Below are positions 22,946-33,231 of a stretch of DNA of 64,000 nucleotides, in pieces. A program made the position numbers and the translations under genes. The stretch is taken from the NCBI GenBank assembly GCA_016745215.1, contig CP050890.1:4216001-4280000 (forward strand), given 5' to 3'. The notes under the pieces are model-generated. The model was not told where the DNA came from. It ran no database searches and saw only the letters and a list, made by a program, of their open reading frames with translations. The first letter of the stretch is position 1, and every line of letters starts with the position of its first letter. Source of the DNA: Thiohalocapsa sp. PB-PSB1 (GTDB taxonomy: Bacteria; Pseudomonadota; Gammaproteobacteria; Chromatiales; Chromatiaceae).

Positions 22946-23650
22946 GAAGAGCTGAAAGGACACCCAAAAAGAAAAAAGACGCCCACTCTCCGCCCCGCTG
23001 AAAAGTGGGTGTCCTGTATCGCTGTCTTCCTGTATCGCTTCCTTCCTGTATCGCTTCCTGTATCGCTCGCTGAAAAGTGGGTGTCTTGTAACGGTGGGTG
23101 CTGTATCGGTGCTCCGCTGAAAAGTGGGTGTCCTGTATCGGTGCTCTGTATCGGTGCCGCTGTATCGGTGCCGCTGAAAAGTGGGTGTCCTGTATCGCTG
23201 GCTGGTATCGCTGCTGCTGTATCGCTGCTGGGAAAAGTGGGTGTCCTGTATCGCTGCGGATGCCATCTACAAAGTCTCTGAATCTATGTAGTTTGCTGAA
23301 CAACGACACCATACTAGCAAAGCACACCCGAATGAGAGCTGCAAGGACACCCAAAAAGAAAAAAGACGCCCACTCTCCGCCCCGCTGAAAAGTGGGTGTC
23401 CTGTATCGCTGTCCTGTATCGCTGCTGCTGTATCGCTGCTGGGAAAAGTGGGTGTCCTGTATCGCTGGGTGTCCTGTATCGCTGCTGTATCGCTGCTGTA
23501 TCGCTGTATCGCTGGTGGGTGTCCTGTATCGCTGGTGTCCTGAAAAGTGGGTGTCCTGTATCGGTGCTGTATCGGTGCTGTATCGCTCTCTGGGTGTCCT
23601 GTATCGCTCTCTCCTGTATCGCTCTCTCGTTGTCGCACCCTTCCCTACCG
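22922..23650. repeat. REP-like repeat block with duplicated operon leader
   Basis: The same modules as at 18557-19180 fill this gap: GAGCTGAAAGGACACCC, an A-rich spacer with GACGCCCACTCTCCGCCCCG, GCTGAAAAGTGGGTGTCCTG and strings of CTGTATCGCTG or CTGTATCGGTG. The part 22857-23020 is repeated at 23257-23405, including the Gabija leader at 23257-23345. Frames crossing the block on the minus strand encode only repeat peptide and are not genes. Confidence 0.85.
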
Positions 23651-23653
23651 GCA

Positions 23654-24019
23654 CTAATCGACCGACCTGCGCCCAAGCATCACGTCGATCCCGCACAGGA
23701 TCGCATCGACCCTCGATCGTGGCAGCCTGCCGACGGACTCATCGAGCGCATCGCGGTCAAGCGTCAGGAGTTGCGAGACGTTGGCGACAGAATCCTTGCC
23801 GAGGCCGGTTGAGCGGGATGTCAGCAGGACGTTGCCGGGTGCATCCGCCCATTTGAGATTGCTCGTCAGCGGCACGCAGACGACGGTGCGAATCCGACTG
23901 GCGTTGAAGGCATCGCACTGTACAACGACGACTGGTCGGCGATAGCCCGGCTCGGAGCCGATGGGGTCACCGAGATCCGCCCACCAGACCTCGCCCTGCC
24001 GCAACATATTGGGCGTCAC
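23654..24019 (-). CDS. PemK/MazF-family endoribonuclease toxin
   Basis: About 121 residues. LRQGEVWWADLGDPIGSEPG followed by YRRPVVVVQCDAFN and VVCVPLTSNLKWADAPGNV is the PemK/MazF fold signature; SVANVSQLLTLDRD follows as usual. Toxins of this family cut mRNA at short sequence motifs. The GTG at 24019 overlaps the TGA of the upstream antitoxin gene (GTGA), which implies translational coupling; an ATG at 24007 is the alternative and gives MLRQGEVWW, the more typical N-terminus. Length is normal for the family. It lies 3' to its antitoxin and just outside the Gabija-like operon repeats, so it may belong to the same defence or maintenance island. Confidence 0.88.
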   Translation of the reverse strand: MTPNMLRQGEVWWADLGDPIGSEPGYRRPVVVVQCDAFNASRIRTVVCVPLTSNLKWADAPGNVLLTSRSTGLGKDSVANVSQLLTLDRDALDESVGRLPRSRVDAILCGIDVMLGRRSVD

Positions 24020-24258
24020 CAATCGACGGCGCTGGCGGCCTTGCTGGCAGCGCGACGCAGGAATCTCTTTTCGTCGTCAGAGTGGTCCGCCTCGCCGCAG
24101 ACTGCATCGAGCCGCGCGGTGATCGACTCGTGCTCTTGCGCCAAGAAATGCTCCGCCAACACTTGGGCAAAAAGCTCATCGGTCGGCAAACCTTGTCGCT
24201 GAGCCTCGCGGTCAGCCCGGGCAAAGATCTCGTCGGGAATGGAGATGGTCAGGTTCAT
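24016..24258 (-). CDS. Ribbon-helix-helix antitoxin (MazE-like)
   Basis: 80 residues from the ATG at 24258: MNLTISIPDEIFARADREAQ, the beta-strand plus helix pattern of MetJ/Arc-type ribbon-helix-helix DNA-binding antitoxins, then an acidic C-terminal half with HESITARLDAVCGEAD that would wrap the toxin. A longer open frame to 24333 exists, but its extra 25 residues show no family pattern. The gene overlaps the PemK-like toxin gene by 4 bp. Such antitoxins usually repress their own promoter, which would lie in the about 90 bp between 24258 and the next gene end at 24352. Confidence 0.83.
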   Translation of the reverse strand: MNLTISIPDEIFARADREAQRQGLPTDELFAQVLAEHFLAQEHESITARLDAVCGEADHSDDEKRFLRRAASKAASAVDW

Positions 24259-24351
24259 ATCGTACACAGATGAAGATACGCCGTTCTTTACGGATTGCGC
24301 AGCACAGTATATCCGAGGTTCATTGCACCGCATAACCGCTGCAACGCGACG

Positions 24352-27300
24352 TTACGGGCACACCCCGAGCATTAGTTCGGTCGGCTGCTGCAGATCCAGC
24401 AGATAGCCTTCGCCCGGCTGGATCGGGAAGTCCACGCCGGCAGGTGCGGGCGGCTGCACCGAGTGATCGAAAGCGCAGGTCTCGTAGCGCTGCGTCTCGG
24501 CGTCGAGCCGACGGATCGCGTTCGCGGCGGTTGGCCCGAGGCTCCTGAGCCAAGCGAAGCAGCCGAGCCCCGCCGCGGGCGACGGGTAGCCGATCAGATG
24601 GGTTCCAGGTTCGAGTTGCAGGTTCACGCACATCTGGTCATCGTACAGGAGCAGATCCCGCTCTACCGTCACATAAACCGCGTAGCCCCGGCCCGCCAAG
24701 ATGTCGAAACTGCTGCCCGGGAGGAGGCATTGCTCCAACGCGGCGTTCCCTGCCGATGGTCCGCTCAAGCGCAGCCCGGAATCCGGGCCGATATCCGCCA
24801 TCAGGTCCGCGCAAGTCCGATGGACCGGGGGCACACCTGCGGCGTAGCCGATGAGATTGGTCCCAGGCTGGAGTTGGATACGGATGGTGCCGGCGGGCAG
24901 GTTGGCATCCTGCGGAGCGGTGTCTCGCTCATCCGGGACATTGTCGTTGTCATCGTCTGAGTCGGAATGATCGCCCTGACCGTCAAGATCGGTGTCCTTT
25001 TGCTCAGATGGATCGAGGGGAAACGCATCAACTAGGTCGAGAACCCCGTCGGCATCGTCGTCGGGATCGCAAGCATCGCCTTGACCGTCGCCATCACTGT
25101 CCGTCTGATCCTGCGCCGCAACCTCCGGACAGGTGTCGTCCGCGTTTGCAATCCCGTCGCCATCTGCATCATCCACCAAACCCTCTTGGTTCCAGATGAA
25201 AATATCTCTCCACCCGTTAGTGTCGTCGACGACGAGGTTGGTCGCGTTCGACTCGAAAACGACAAGATTGCCCGTCTGCGAAATCGCCGGATTGGAGCTA
25301 TCGCCATTAGGCGCAATGCCGTCCTCAGCCTTGCTCAGTAGAACGGTCGTGCCAGTCTGCAAGTCGCGTCGATAGACTCCGCGAACCTGCGGTGGATCTT
25401 CGACCAGGTTCGTCGCGTTCGATTCGAAGACGACATATCGGCCATCCGGGCTGATCTTCGGGTCGCCGCTATAGCCGTTTGCCGCCCCCCCACTCAAAGC
25501 CACGCTCACCAAGATCGTCTGATTTCCCAGTATGTCGCGCACGAAGACATCCCGCTCGCCGTTCGTGTCTCCCGGCACAAGATTACTGGCCCTCGACTCG
25601 AAGGCGACGAACTGGCCGTCCGCACTCACGGACGCATCACCACTGTCTTCGTTCTCCTCGCCACCCGCGGACGTCCGACTAACGTGAATCGTTCGCCTTG
25701 TCGACCGATCTCGGCGGTATACCCGTTCATGGTCGTTGCTGACTCCTTCGACCAGGTAGGCTTCCGACTGGAAAACAATATAACGGCCATCGCGGCTTAT
25801 GCCAGCGTTGCTGCTGTGCCCAATGCCGGCGTCACCGTCCGGCGCCACGCTGACCAACTCTACACTAGACGAGTCAAGTTCACGGATAAACACCTGATAG
25901 CGACCACCGCTCGACCCATCAGTGTGAAATCTTGATGTGGAATGGAAGGCGACAGCACTGCCGTCTGCGCTGATCGAGGGACGATAGCTATCTCCTTGTC
26001 CCTGAGCGCCGGAGGAGGTTCGACTCACTAGGCGAGTCGTCCCCGACCCGACATCACGAACGAAAATGTCGGTTTCCCCATTTATGTCGCCGCCGACCAA
26101 ATTTTCGGCCTTCGACTCGAAAGCGACGAGAGCGCCGTCCGAACTGATCGACGGATATCGGCTATTGCCATTCCCTTCCTGCTCATCGTCGCCGAGGCTA
26201 ACGCGCGCCGTCAGGCCCGTGGAGCGGTCGTAGAGAAACACGTCATCGCTTCCGTTGCCATCTGGCCCACCACCGCTTTCGCCGGAAACCAGGCTGGACG
26301 CCCCCGAGTAGAAGGCGACCAGGTTGCCGTCGGGCGTGAGAACAGGCGCGCTGCTACTAGCATCTGCCTCGATGCCGCTCGACGAAACCGAGAGTTGACT
26401 GATTTGCCGATCGATGCGCTGGGGGCCGAAACCGAAGTGCACGAAGCAATCCCGCGACACCGGTCCGGTGGACCAGCGGCCCGCGGTCCACCCGCCAAGT
26501 GGACAGGATCCCCACACCTTGGGGACGACTTGGTAACCATCCTCCGCAACGACTTCGAACGTAGCCACCTCGCCCAGCGGTACAATCTGCGTCTCGGGCA
26601 CCACGCCGCCGAGGGCCGAGCCCACGCCACTGACGACAACCCGCCCGCCCTCGCAGGCATCACCAACCCCATCGTTGTCGCTATCGATCTGTTCAGCGTT
26701 ATCGACGGCGGGGCAGTTATCGACGAGGTCCGGGACGCCGTCCGAGTCGGTGTCCCGCAACTCGAAGGTCGCCCGGCAAGACGTCCCTTCCGTGACCAGT
26801 ACCTCACCGTCCGCACAGTCCTGATGACCGGACCAGCCCACAAACACCGAGCCCGGGTCTGGTTCTGCCGTGAGCGCAACGGCCGTACCGTTGGCCAAGC
26901 CGACGCTACAAGCATCGGTGCAAACCTCGTCACCGGGATTCAGGAGCACGCGACCACGACCTGTACCATCGACAGACAACACTAGTGGCATGACGCCGGC
27001 CACATCCACCCAGCCCAGGCGGACATTGGTAATGCTCACGCCCTCTGGAGACCCGCTGAACCCATCTAGACGGAATCCCACACGGTGTGTGCCGGACGGC
27101 AACTCCCCGACGTAAACCTCTTCCAACTGCGCATCCCCGACTGATCCCCGGAAACGCTGGTCGATGCTGCGACGTACACTGCCGTCGATAAACACGTTAA
27201 CCAGAGCTTCCCCGACCTCGATGAACTCAAGCTCAAACAGCAGCGTGTTGGTCGGAGAGAGGGTCGCTACCTCAACCTCAAGGTAGCTCGAAGCGTCAAC

Positions 27301-30300
27301 CACGTCCGTTTGCGTTGCGGCGGAGCGCAACGACGTTTGATCCTGGTTGGTCTCGCCAGACAAGAAGTTGGCCGCTTGTGCTCCATGGTTCTCAGCGGAA
27401 CCGTCAATATTCAGTGAGAGTTCCTGGAGCAAGACTCCGGCATCGTCCGATGGTGTCCAAGTTGCCGCGCCGGACAGTACCGGCACCGTTGAATTCGCAA
27501 ACTCGGTGCTTGTGAACTCCCAAAAAACGTCAACGAGTTCGCTTTCTTCAATGTCTTCTAGATATAGAGCACAGGTCGAATCATAGGCGCACCGCGCCCC
27601 TCTAGGAAACGCCTCACCGAGTTCTTCGAGGTAAGCTATGTAGTCACCATCAACACCCGCCCCCGCAACACTCAACTCGAAACCAAGACCATTCTGGTAC
27701 GTAATCGGATCTACTTCATCGTCTTCCCAATCCAAAGAATTCCCTTGATCGATCGACTTTCCATAAACTCGGACCGGTCGGTTATGGCGGCATCCAGACC
27801 CCCCAAAAAAGTGTATATATGGCCAATAATCGTCACAGCCGTCGCTGGCGGGGGTAACGTCTATATTAAACGCGGAAGACATCAACAGTTTCGTCCTATC
27901 CCTTAAATCAACTCCGACCGTTCGCGTATCAACAATGTTCTCGATCCAGCCTGCGATATAGGTTCTTGGGAAACTGCATCCTTCTTGGCACGGAGACTGG
28001 ATATATTGAGTCGCAGATAGTCCGTAACGACTTATCTGAAACTGCGGGCTAGTTTCAGATTGCCTCGCGTTCCGGTCATAACCATCCAAGAATGTGAGAT
28101 GAATCGACGAATTCACATTTGGATTCTCAAAAATCTCCTTGGCAGCTTCGTCGATGACGCCCGCTCCGGCACTATAGGCGATCAAATGAACATGCTCATA
28201 CTGTGCGACCGACAACCACCGACCTAATATCTCTCGACCATCGATTAATCCCCGCTCCCAAGCGATTCGTTCTGACACCCTCGCATCTACCTTCCGGACG
28301 TACGGTATTTCGAGCGGCCCTGGCTCATGCGCCGATTTCGTCCAATCGAAGTACCAAACGTCAGTCTCCCCATCATGGCAGACCCGAATGAACTTGTCGC
28401 GCACGAAGCTCTCAGTCTGCTCCATACCAAGTCGCGAACATATCTGACTCGTCAGCATCTCCATGATCTGAGGATCATTGGGATCGGGCACCCAGCCGTG
28501 GGTGACTACCACGGCGGTCTTACCCAAAACCATGCCCTGCAACTCTGTTACATCCGTACGTTCCTGGTCCTCAGCGATTGTTGGCCGTTCGAGATAACGC
28601 ACGGTCAATGTCATATCATCGTTTACAACGACCTTGCAGGCGTTGCCGATCACCTCGCACTGGGCGGGGTAATTGATCGTAGCACTGTCGGAATTGGGAG
28701 TTGGAGTCAGGATGACGACCGAACCCACATGGAATTGAGCGTTGCAGGCGTCGCCACACGAGATGCCGGATGGCTGGCTTTCAAGATGGAACGCATCGGG
28801 ATTCCCTTCCACGACCACCTCGAGCCCAACCTGCTCAGCCTGCCCAACCGCCACAGAAAAGCTGCTTCGATCCGAAAATCTGCTCGTGCGACCATCCGAG
28901 TGAAAGGCTTGCACCTGCCAATGGTATTCCTTGCCCCGGATCAATTCTGACTGTCTGCCACCGTTGGAAAAAGGCGTCTGCAGCGTGTGCGTTGTGCCGT
29001 CCGTTGTGCCGGAGACGATGCAGGCGGGACATGAGGCCGATGACGGGTCGGTGGGTAAATCTTCTGGGCGTTCCGCAACGGTCAGCCAGTAGCGATCCGC
29101 GCCCGCTACGGCTTCCCAGGTAAACGTGGGCGACGGGTCCACATCGGCTGCGCCATCGGTCGGCTCCAGGAGTATAGGTGTGTCCAGGTTGCCGGGCGCG
29201 ACGACTTGGAACGTCGCGCTGTTGGACGTTCGCCCGTCAGCGCGGACTACCTCGACGCGCCATGCTCCCGCGTGGCCATCGTTGTTGATCAGGTAGTTCC
29301 AATGCGTGTCACTGATCCTCCCGAGGCGGGTTGGATAGGCCGTGCTGAGATAGGTGCTCCCGTCGGGATCGGTGAAGCGGAGATAGCCCTGATCCCCTGA
29401 GGGAAAATCCTCGCCGTAGATGTGGAGCGACTGCAATCGGGCCGCTGCGGGTATGGATTGGGGTTCGACCGCGGCGATGGCCGGTGCCGGCCCTTGGGAA
29501 GACGACGCTGTGAAGCTGCGGTTGGCGGACCGACTCGCGACCGCGCAGTTGACATTGTCGTCAGCGTCGTCGGCGCTGAAGCATGCCGCTACGTCCCAGA
29601 GGTACTGATGCCCGGCAATGATCGGAACCATTGCCAATGTATCGGTGACGAGTTCTACGTCAAGCAGTTGACCCGATGTCGTGTCTCTCAAACCAACGCT
29701 GTACGCTTGAGCACCGGGCACGGGTTGCCACGTCATTCCGACGCGGTCCGATGGAATCGTTGCGCCATCATCCGGTAGGGTTTGGTGTGGTGCTGCCAAC
29801 TGCAAATCCACTTTAAACGGGATTTGTTCACTCCCGTTAGGGCTGGAGAAGTTCGCTGTCCAGTGGTAGCGGCCGGGCGTGTCGCCAGATGCCAGTAAGG
29901 ACGGCGAGAGGGTCGCACTGCTGTCGGAATGAATGGTGACCTTCCCATCCCAATCGTCCGGCCTCCAAGTGTAAGGGCTGTCGGGGCAGGTTGCCGTTCC
30001 GCCGGGCTCCTCGCATGTCCAGACGATGTGTTCCAGCGCGTAGAAGCCACTGCCGGTGATGTCGATGGTCGGGTTGTATGGCGTTGAGGCGACGGCGTAA
30101 CGGCTGTCTATGCCGTTCACTTCCAGCCGCGGGGTGCTGGTGACTTGGAATGTCTTGGCGTTGGATTGCTGTCCGTCGGCATTGAAGACCTCGACGCGCC
30201 AAGTGCCGATATGACCGGCGACATTGATCTCGTAGCGCCAGCGAGTGGTTGTTACCTCGACGATCCTCTCGGGATGCGAGCTACTTGAGTACCGGTCTCC

Positions 30301-31137
30301 ATCCGGGTCGGTGAAGCGAAGCGAGCCACCACCGTACTTGCCTGGTGTAAAGTCGCTGCCACGCACCGTGATCTCTTGCAACTGGTCCCATGCATAGAGA
30401 CTTGTCGGCGACACCGACGAGATGGTCGGTTCCGCATAGGGCGATTCGACGGTGAACTCGTATGGCTCTGAGAATTCAGTGCCGGCGTTGATGACCTCAA
30501 CGGTCCAGTCCGCCGCCTGGTCGGTGAAGTTTGCGAAAATTTCGATTCGTGTTCCGCTATGAGAAGTCGGCGTCTTGTCATAGGGTCCGTCGTTGTAGGT
30601 GATATCGCGGAGTCGGACGGTGGCACCAGGGAAGAAATCCTCTCCGTAGATGATGAAGCGTTGTGATGAGTCGGAGCCCGTTACGGGATCGGGGCTGACA
30701 CTGGTGATGGTCGGAGGGATGATCCTTTCGAGCCCGACGTGGGCGACCCAGCCATCCACTCCGGAATCAAAATCTACCTTGTACCAAGCGTATGGTTCGC
30801 CGTTCAACCACGCAAGTGTGCCATCCGTTAACGTTCGCCCAAAGACGCCCTCTGGTTGTGAACCTTTGAGAGCGCCGGCGGGTGTGTAACGGACATTGAC
30901 TGTGTCGTTTGTTATGACCCGTTGGTCAGGATCATTCGGCGGGTTCGCTTGAACAACCGCCATCGATTGCGCGAAAAGAAAAAAACAAAATGCGAGAAAC
31001 AGTGGCATTTGGCGCGCACCAGCGAGAAAGGTCGGCCGGCAATGGCCTGAGATAACGCGTTTACGCAGGTTGTTTTTGCGTAGGAGGGGAACGCTTGTAG
31101 GAGTGACGTGCAGGTAAGAAGCGGAGTTGTCGATCAT
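24352..31137 (-). CDS. Large secreted multidomain protein (SH3b, IPT, lipase-like, PD40)
   Basis: 2261 residues from ATG 31137, which has AAGGTG 9 nt upstream; a TTG at 31212 would extend it with no support. A late hydrophobic stretch (MPLFLAFCFFLFAQSMAVVQ) acts as the signal peptide core after a long n-region, as in the giant gene. Domains by eye: SH3b-like (VNVRYTPAG...DGWVAHVG), several IPT/TIG Ig-like domains, FN3-like parts, an alpha/beta-hydrolase-like domain near residues 875-1000 (VVVTHGWVPD and HLIAYSAGAG with the nucleophile serine), InlB-type B repeats, thrombospondin type 3 calcium repeats (DTDSDGVPDLVDNCP), a six- or seven-bladed PD40/TolB-like propeller near 1580-1970, more type 3 repeats, and two copies of a GTNLIGY/GTHLIGY C-terminal module. 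Probably extracellular and calcium-stabilised; substrate unknown. Confidence 0.85.
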   Translation of the reverse strand: MIDNSASYLHVTPTSVPLLRKNNLRKRVISGHCRPTFLAGARQMPLFLAFCFFLFAQSMAVVQANPPNDPDQRVITNDTVNVRYTPAGALKGSQPEGVFGRTLTDGTLAWLNGEPYAWYKVDFDSGVDGWVAHVGLERIIPPTITSVSPDPVTGSDSSQRFIIYGEDFFPGATVRLRDITYNDGPYDKTPTSHSGTRIEIFANFTDQAADWTVEVINAGTEFSEPYEFTVESPYAEPTISSVSPTSLYAWDQLQEITVRGSDFTPGKYGGGSLRFTDPDGDRYSSSSHPERIVEVTTTRWRYEINVAGHIGTWRVEVFNADGQQSNAKTFQVTSTPRLEVNGIDSRYAVASTPYNPTIDITGSGFYALEHIVWTCEEPGGTATCPDSPYTWRPDDWDGKVTIHSDSSATLSPSLLASGDTPGRYHWTANFSSPNGSEQIPFKVDLQLAAPHQTLPDDGATIPSDRVGMTWQPVPGAQAYSVGLRDTTSGQLLDVELVTDTLAMVPIIAGHQYLWDVAACFSADDADDNVNCAVASRSANRSFTASSSQGPAPAIAAVEPQSIPAAARLQSLHIYGEDFPSGDQGYLRFTDPDGSTYLSTAYPTRLGRISDTHWNYLINNDGHAGAWRVEVVRADGRTSNSATFQVVAPGNLDTPILLEPTDGAADVDPSPTFTWEAVAGADRYWLTVAERPEDLPTDPSSASCPACIVSGTTDGTTHTLQTPFSNGGRQSELIRGKEYHWQVQAFHSDGRTSRFSDRSSFSVAVGQAEQVGLEVVVEGNPDAFHLESQPSGISCGDACNAQFHVGSVVILTPTPNSDSATINYPAQCEVIGNACKVVVNDDMTLTVRYLERPTIAEDQERTDVTELQGMVLGKTAVVVTHGWVPDPNDPQIMEMLTSQICSRLGMEQTESFVRDKFIRVCHDGETDVWYFDWTKSAHEPGPLEIPYVRKVDARVSERIAWERGLIDGREILGRWLSVAQYEHVHLIAYSAGAGVIDEAAKEIFENPNVNSSIHLTFLDGYDRNARQSETSPQFQISRYGLSATQYIQSPCQEGCSFPRTYIAGWIENIVDTRTVGVDLRDRTKLLMSSAFNIDVTPASDGCDDYWPYIHFFGGSGCRHNRPVRVYGKSIDQGNSLDWEDDEVDPITYQNGLGFELSVAGAGVDGDYIAYLEELGEAFPRGARCAYDSTCALYLEDIEESELVDVFWEFTSTEFANSTVPVLSGAATWTPSDDAGVLLQELSLNIDGSAENHGAQAANFLSGETNQDQTSLRSAATQTDVVDASSYLEVEVATLSPTNTLLFELEFIEVGEALVNVFIDGSVRRSIDQRFRGSVGDAQLEEVYVGELPSGTHRVGFRLDGFSGSPEGVSITNVRLGWVDVAGVMPLVLSVDGTGRGRVLLNPGDEVCTDACSVGLANGTAVALTAEPDPGSVFVGWSGHQDCADGEVLVTEGTSCRATFELRDTDSDGVPDLVDNCPAVDNAEQIDSDNDGVGDACEGGRVVVSGVGSALGGVVPETQIVPLGEVATFEVVAEDGYQVVPKVWGSCPLGGWTAGRWSTGPVSRDCFVHFGFGPQRIDRQISQLSVSSSGIEADASSSAPVLTPDGNLVAFYSGASSLVSGESGGGPDGNGSDDVFLYDRSTGLTARVSLGDDEQEGNGNSRYPSISSDGALVAFESKAENLVGGDINGETDIFVRDVGSGTTRLVSRTSSGAQGQGDSYRPSISADGSAVAFHSTSRFHTDGSSGGRYQVFIRELDSSSVELVSVAPDGDAGIGHSSNAGISRDGRYIVFQSEAYLVEGVSNDHERVYRRDRSTRRTIHVSRTSAGGEENEDSGDASVSADGQFVAFESRASNLVPGDTNGERDVFVRDILGNQTILVSVALSGGAANGYSGDPKISPDGRYVVFESNATNLVEDPPQVRGVYRRDLQTGTTVLLSKAEDGIAPNGDSSNPAISQTGNLVVFESNATNLVVDDTNGWRDIFIWNQEGLVDDADGDGIANADDTCPEVAAQDQTDSDGDGQGDACDPDDDADGVLDLVDAFPLDPSEQKDTDLDGQGDHSDSDDDNDNVPDERDTAPQDANLPAGTIRIQLQPGTNLIGYAAGVPPVHRTCADLMADIGPDSGLRLSGPSAGNAALEQCLLPGSSFDILAGRGYAVYVTVERDLLLYDDQMCVNLQLEPGTHLIGYPSPAAGLGCFAWLRSLGPTAANAIRRLDAETQRYETCAFDHSVQPPAPAGVDFPIQPGEGYLLDLQQPTELMLGVCP

Positions 31138-33231
31138 CACGGACACCTTGTCTCGATGCGGTCTACGGAAATTGTGTGAAGTAGGTAGCCAGCCACAGGG
31201 CTCATATCCCAAGGGGCGTCTGCGCTGCTGACGACGCCGCCCCCTTCGGTGAATCCCTTGATCTGGATCTCCGCACCCGCCGGGCCGCGCACGACGGTGC
31301 CGGGGGCCAGCTCCAGGCGCCAGGGCCAGTCCACGCTCACAGTGTCGGTGAGCACGACCTCGCCGGACCAGCGCTCGTGGCCGGTCAGCGCGCCGGCGGT
31401 GGTGGGCGTGCCGGCTTCGATCTGCGGGTCGTAGTCCGGCGGGCTGCCGCCCGCGCCGTAGGCGCCGAGCTCGTCGCCGTCGCTGCCGGCGGTCAGCGAC
31501 GGCGAGCCGTCGAGCAGGCGGCGGTCGCCGAAAAAGGGATCGAGGTAGAGCGGGTCGCTGGCGATGTGGCTCTCGGGGATGGTGCCGGCGCTGGAGTAGT
31601 CGGTCGCGTTGCCCCAGACGTTGTTGTGGCCGCGGGTGACGCCGGAGCCCTGGTACCAGCCGTACCCGCCGTTGCGCGTGATCAGGTTGTTCTCGACGAC
31701 GGTCCCGGCGCCGTTCGAACCGGTGAAGTACAGCCCGTAGGCGCCATTGCGATCGATCGTGTTGTGGCGGATGCTCGAGCGGGCGTAGGTGCCGACGCGG
31801 ATACCGTAGTCGCCGTTCTCGACGATCAGGTTGTTCTCGATGATCGGGTCGCCGTCGTCGATGTAGATGCCCGCCTGCGCGCAGCCGGCGAGCACGTTGT
31901 CGACGATCAAATGCACGCCGTCGGCGATATCGATGCAGCGATCCGCATCGCTGATCCAGGTATGGCGCACGACGCCGCTGACCGAGGCGCTGCCGAAATC
32001 CACACCGCCCCAGGTACCCTCCGCATCCCCAGCCTGCTGCAACCTGATCGGCTGGTCCGCGGCGCCGATGATCTTCGCGCTGCTGTTGATGGTGAGTCCG
32101 ACCGAGGCCGGTGCGCGGACGACGGTGCCGGGCGCGATCTCCAGTGTCCAGGGCCAGTTGACCCCGACGTTGTCGGTCAGGGTCACCTCACCGGAACAAT
32201 GTTCGTGTTGGGTGAGTGCGCCAGCCGTTGTCGGCACGGTAGAGCGCGCCGGGATGTATTCCGGGACTGCCGCCCGCGCCGTAAGCGCCGAGCTCGCCGC
32301 CGTCCTCGGCGGCGGTCTTCGATGGCGAGTCAGCAAGCAATTGCCGGTTGCCGAGGTTTGCATCGACGTAGCCGGGGTCGCTCGACAGGTCGGTGCCCGC
32401 CGCGGAGGCCGATACGTAATCCGGAGCGTTGCCCCAGACGTTGTTGTAACCGCGCAGGATGGCCGCGACGGATAGATACAGCCCAGTCTCATTGCGGGTG
32501 ATGAGGTTGTCGTACAGCTCGGTGTCGGCGTCTGCGGAGTAAAGATAGACGCCGTAGGCGCCGTTGTGGTCGATGCTATTGCGGCGGATGATCGGCCCAT
32601 CGACGCCGCTGTAGGCATAGATCCCGCTGCCGGCGTTCTCGACGATCAGGTTGTTCTCGATACGCGGGGACCCTTCGCTGATACGGATGCCATTGCTCGC
32701 GCAACCGGTGATGGTACTCTGGCGGATCTGATGAACCGCGCCGCCGCTCAGCTCGACGCAGGTATAGGCACCGCTGATGTTGGCATGGCGGATGACGCTT
32801 TCGGTCGTATAGCTCGCGAGGGTGATGCCGCCCCAGGGCTGGCTTTCACCGGCAAGCGGCTCGAAGTGGATGGGGGCGGTGGCGGTGCCTTGCGCGTCCA
32901 GCGCTCCCTGGACATTGAGGGTGGCGTTGGCGGCGAATTGGATCTCGGTGCCGGGCGCGATGGTCAGCGTTGCGCCGTTCGCGACGGTTACGTTGCCGGT
33001 GACCTGGTAGGGGCTGGCAGCGGCGGTCCAGGTGGTGTCGGTGCTCAGGGTCTGTGCCGCGACTTCAACGGCAATGGCTTCGCTGCCGAGTAGAGAGACG
33101 GCAAACAGCAGTAACAGCGCGCATAGAGCAGGCGGCCGACATCGCTTGTGGCTTCCGCCTGGGCTGAGCGCCCCTGTTGCGGCCACGGCATCGACACCCC
33201 GCGGCGCGCTGACGACAATTTGTTGACGCAT
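31137..33231 (-). pseudogene. Frameshifted, truncated copy of the giant gene's 5' end
   Basis: From ATG 33231 the frame encodes the same signal peptide and first beta-helix module as the giant gene with few changes (MRQQIVVSAPRGVDAVAATG; CALLLLFAVSLLGSEA). Near 32265 the segment encoding GAGGSP-PDYIPARS has lost bases, and the reading moves to another frame (PEYIPARSTVPTTAG). That frame holds a second, hybrid module and the start of a third up to GPAGAEIQIK, where homology ends at about 31256. A non-homologous tail then stops at 31137, on the start codon of the next gene. The DNA identity with 17.1-18.4 kb is very high, so the duplication is recent or kept alike by gene conversion. It might serve as a silent donor cassette, but that is an inference. 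Confidence 0.85.

Noticed and set aside
22553..23696. Minus-strand frames starting in the second leader copy
   Set aside because: They translate repeat DNA and then run out of frame into the OLD gene; only the leader duplication is meaningful.
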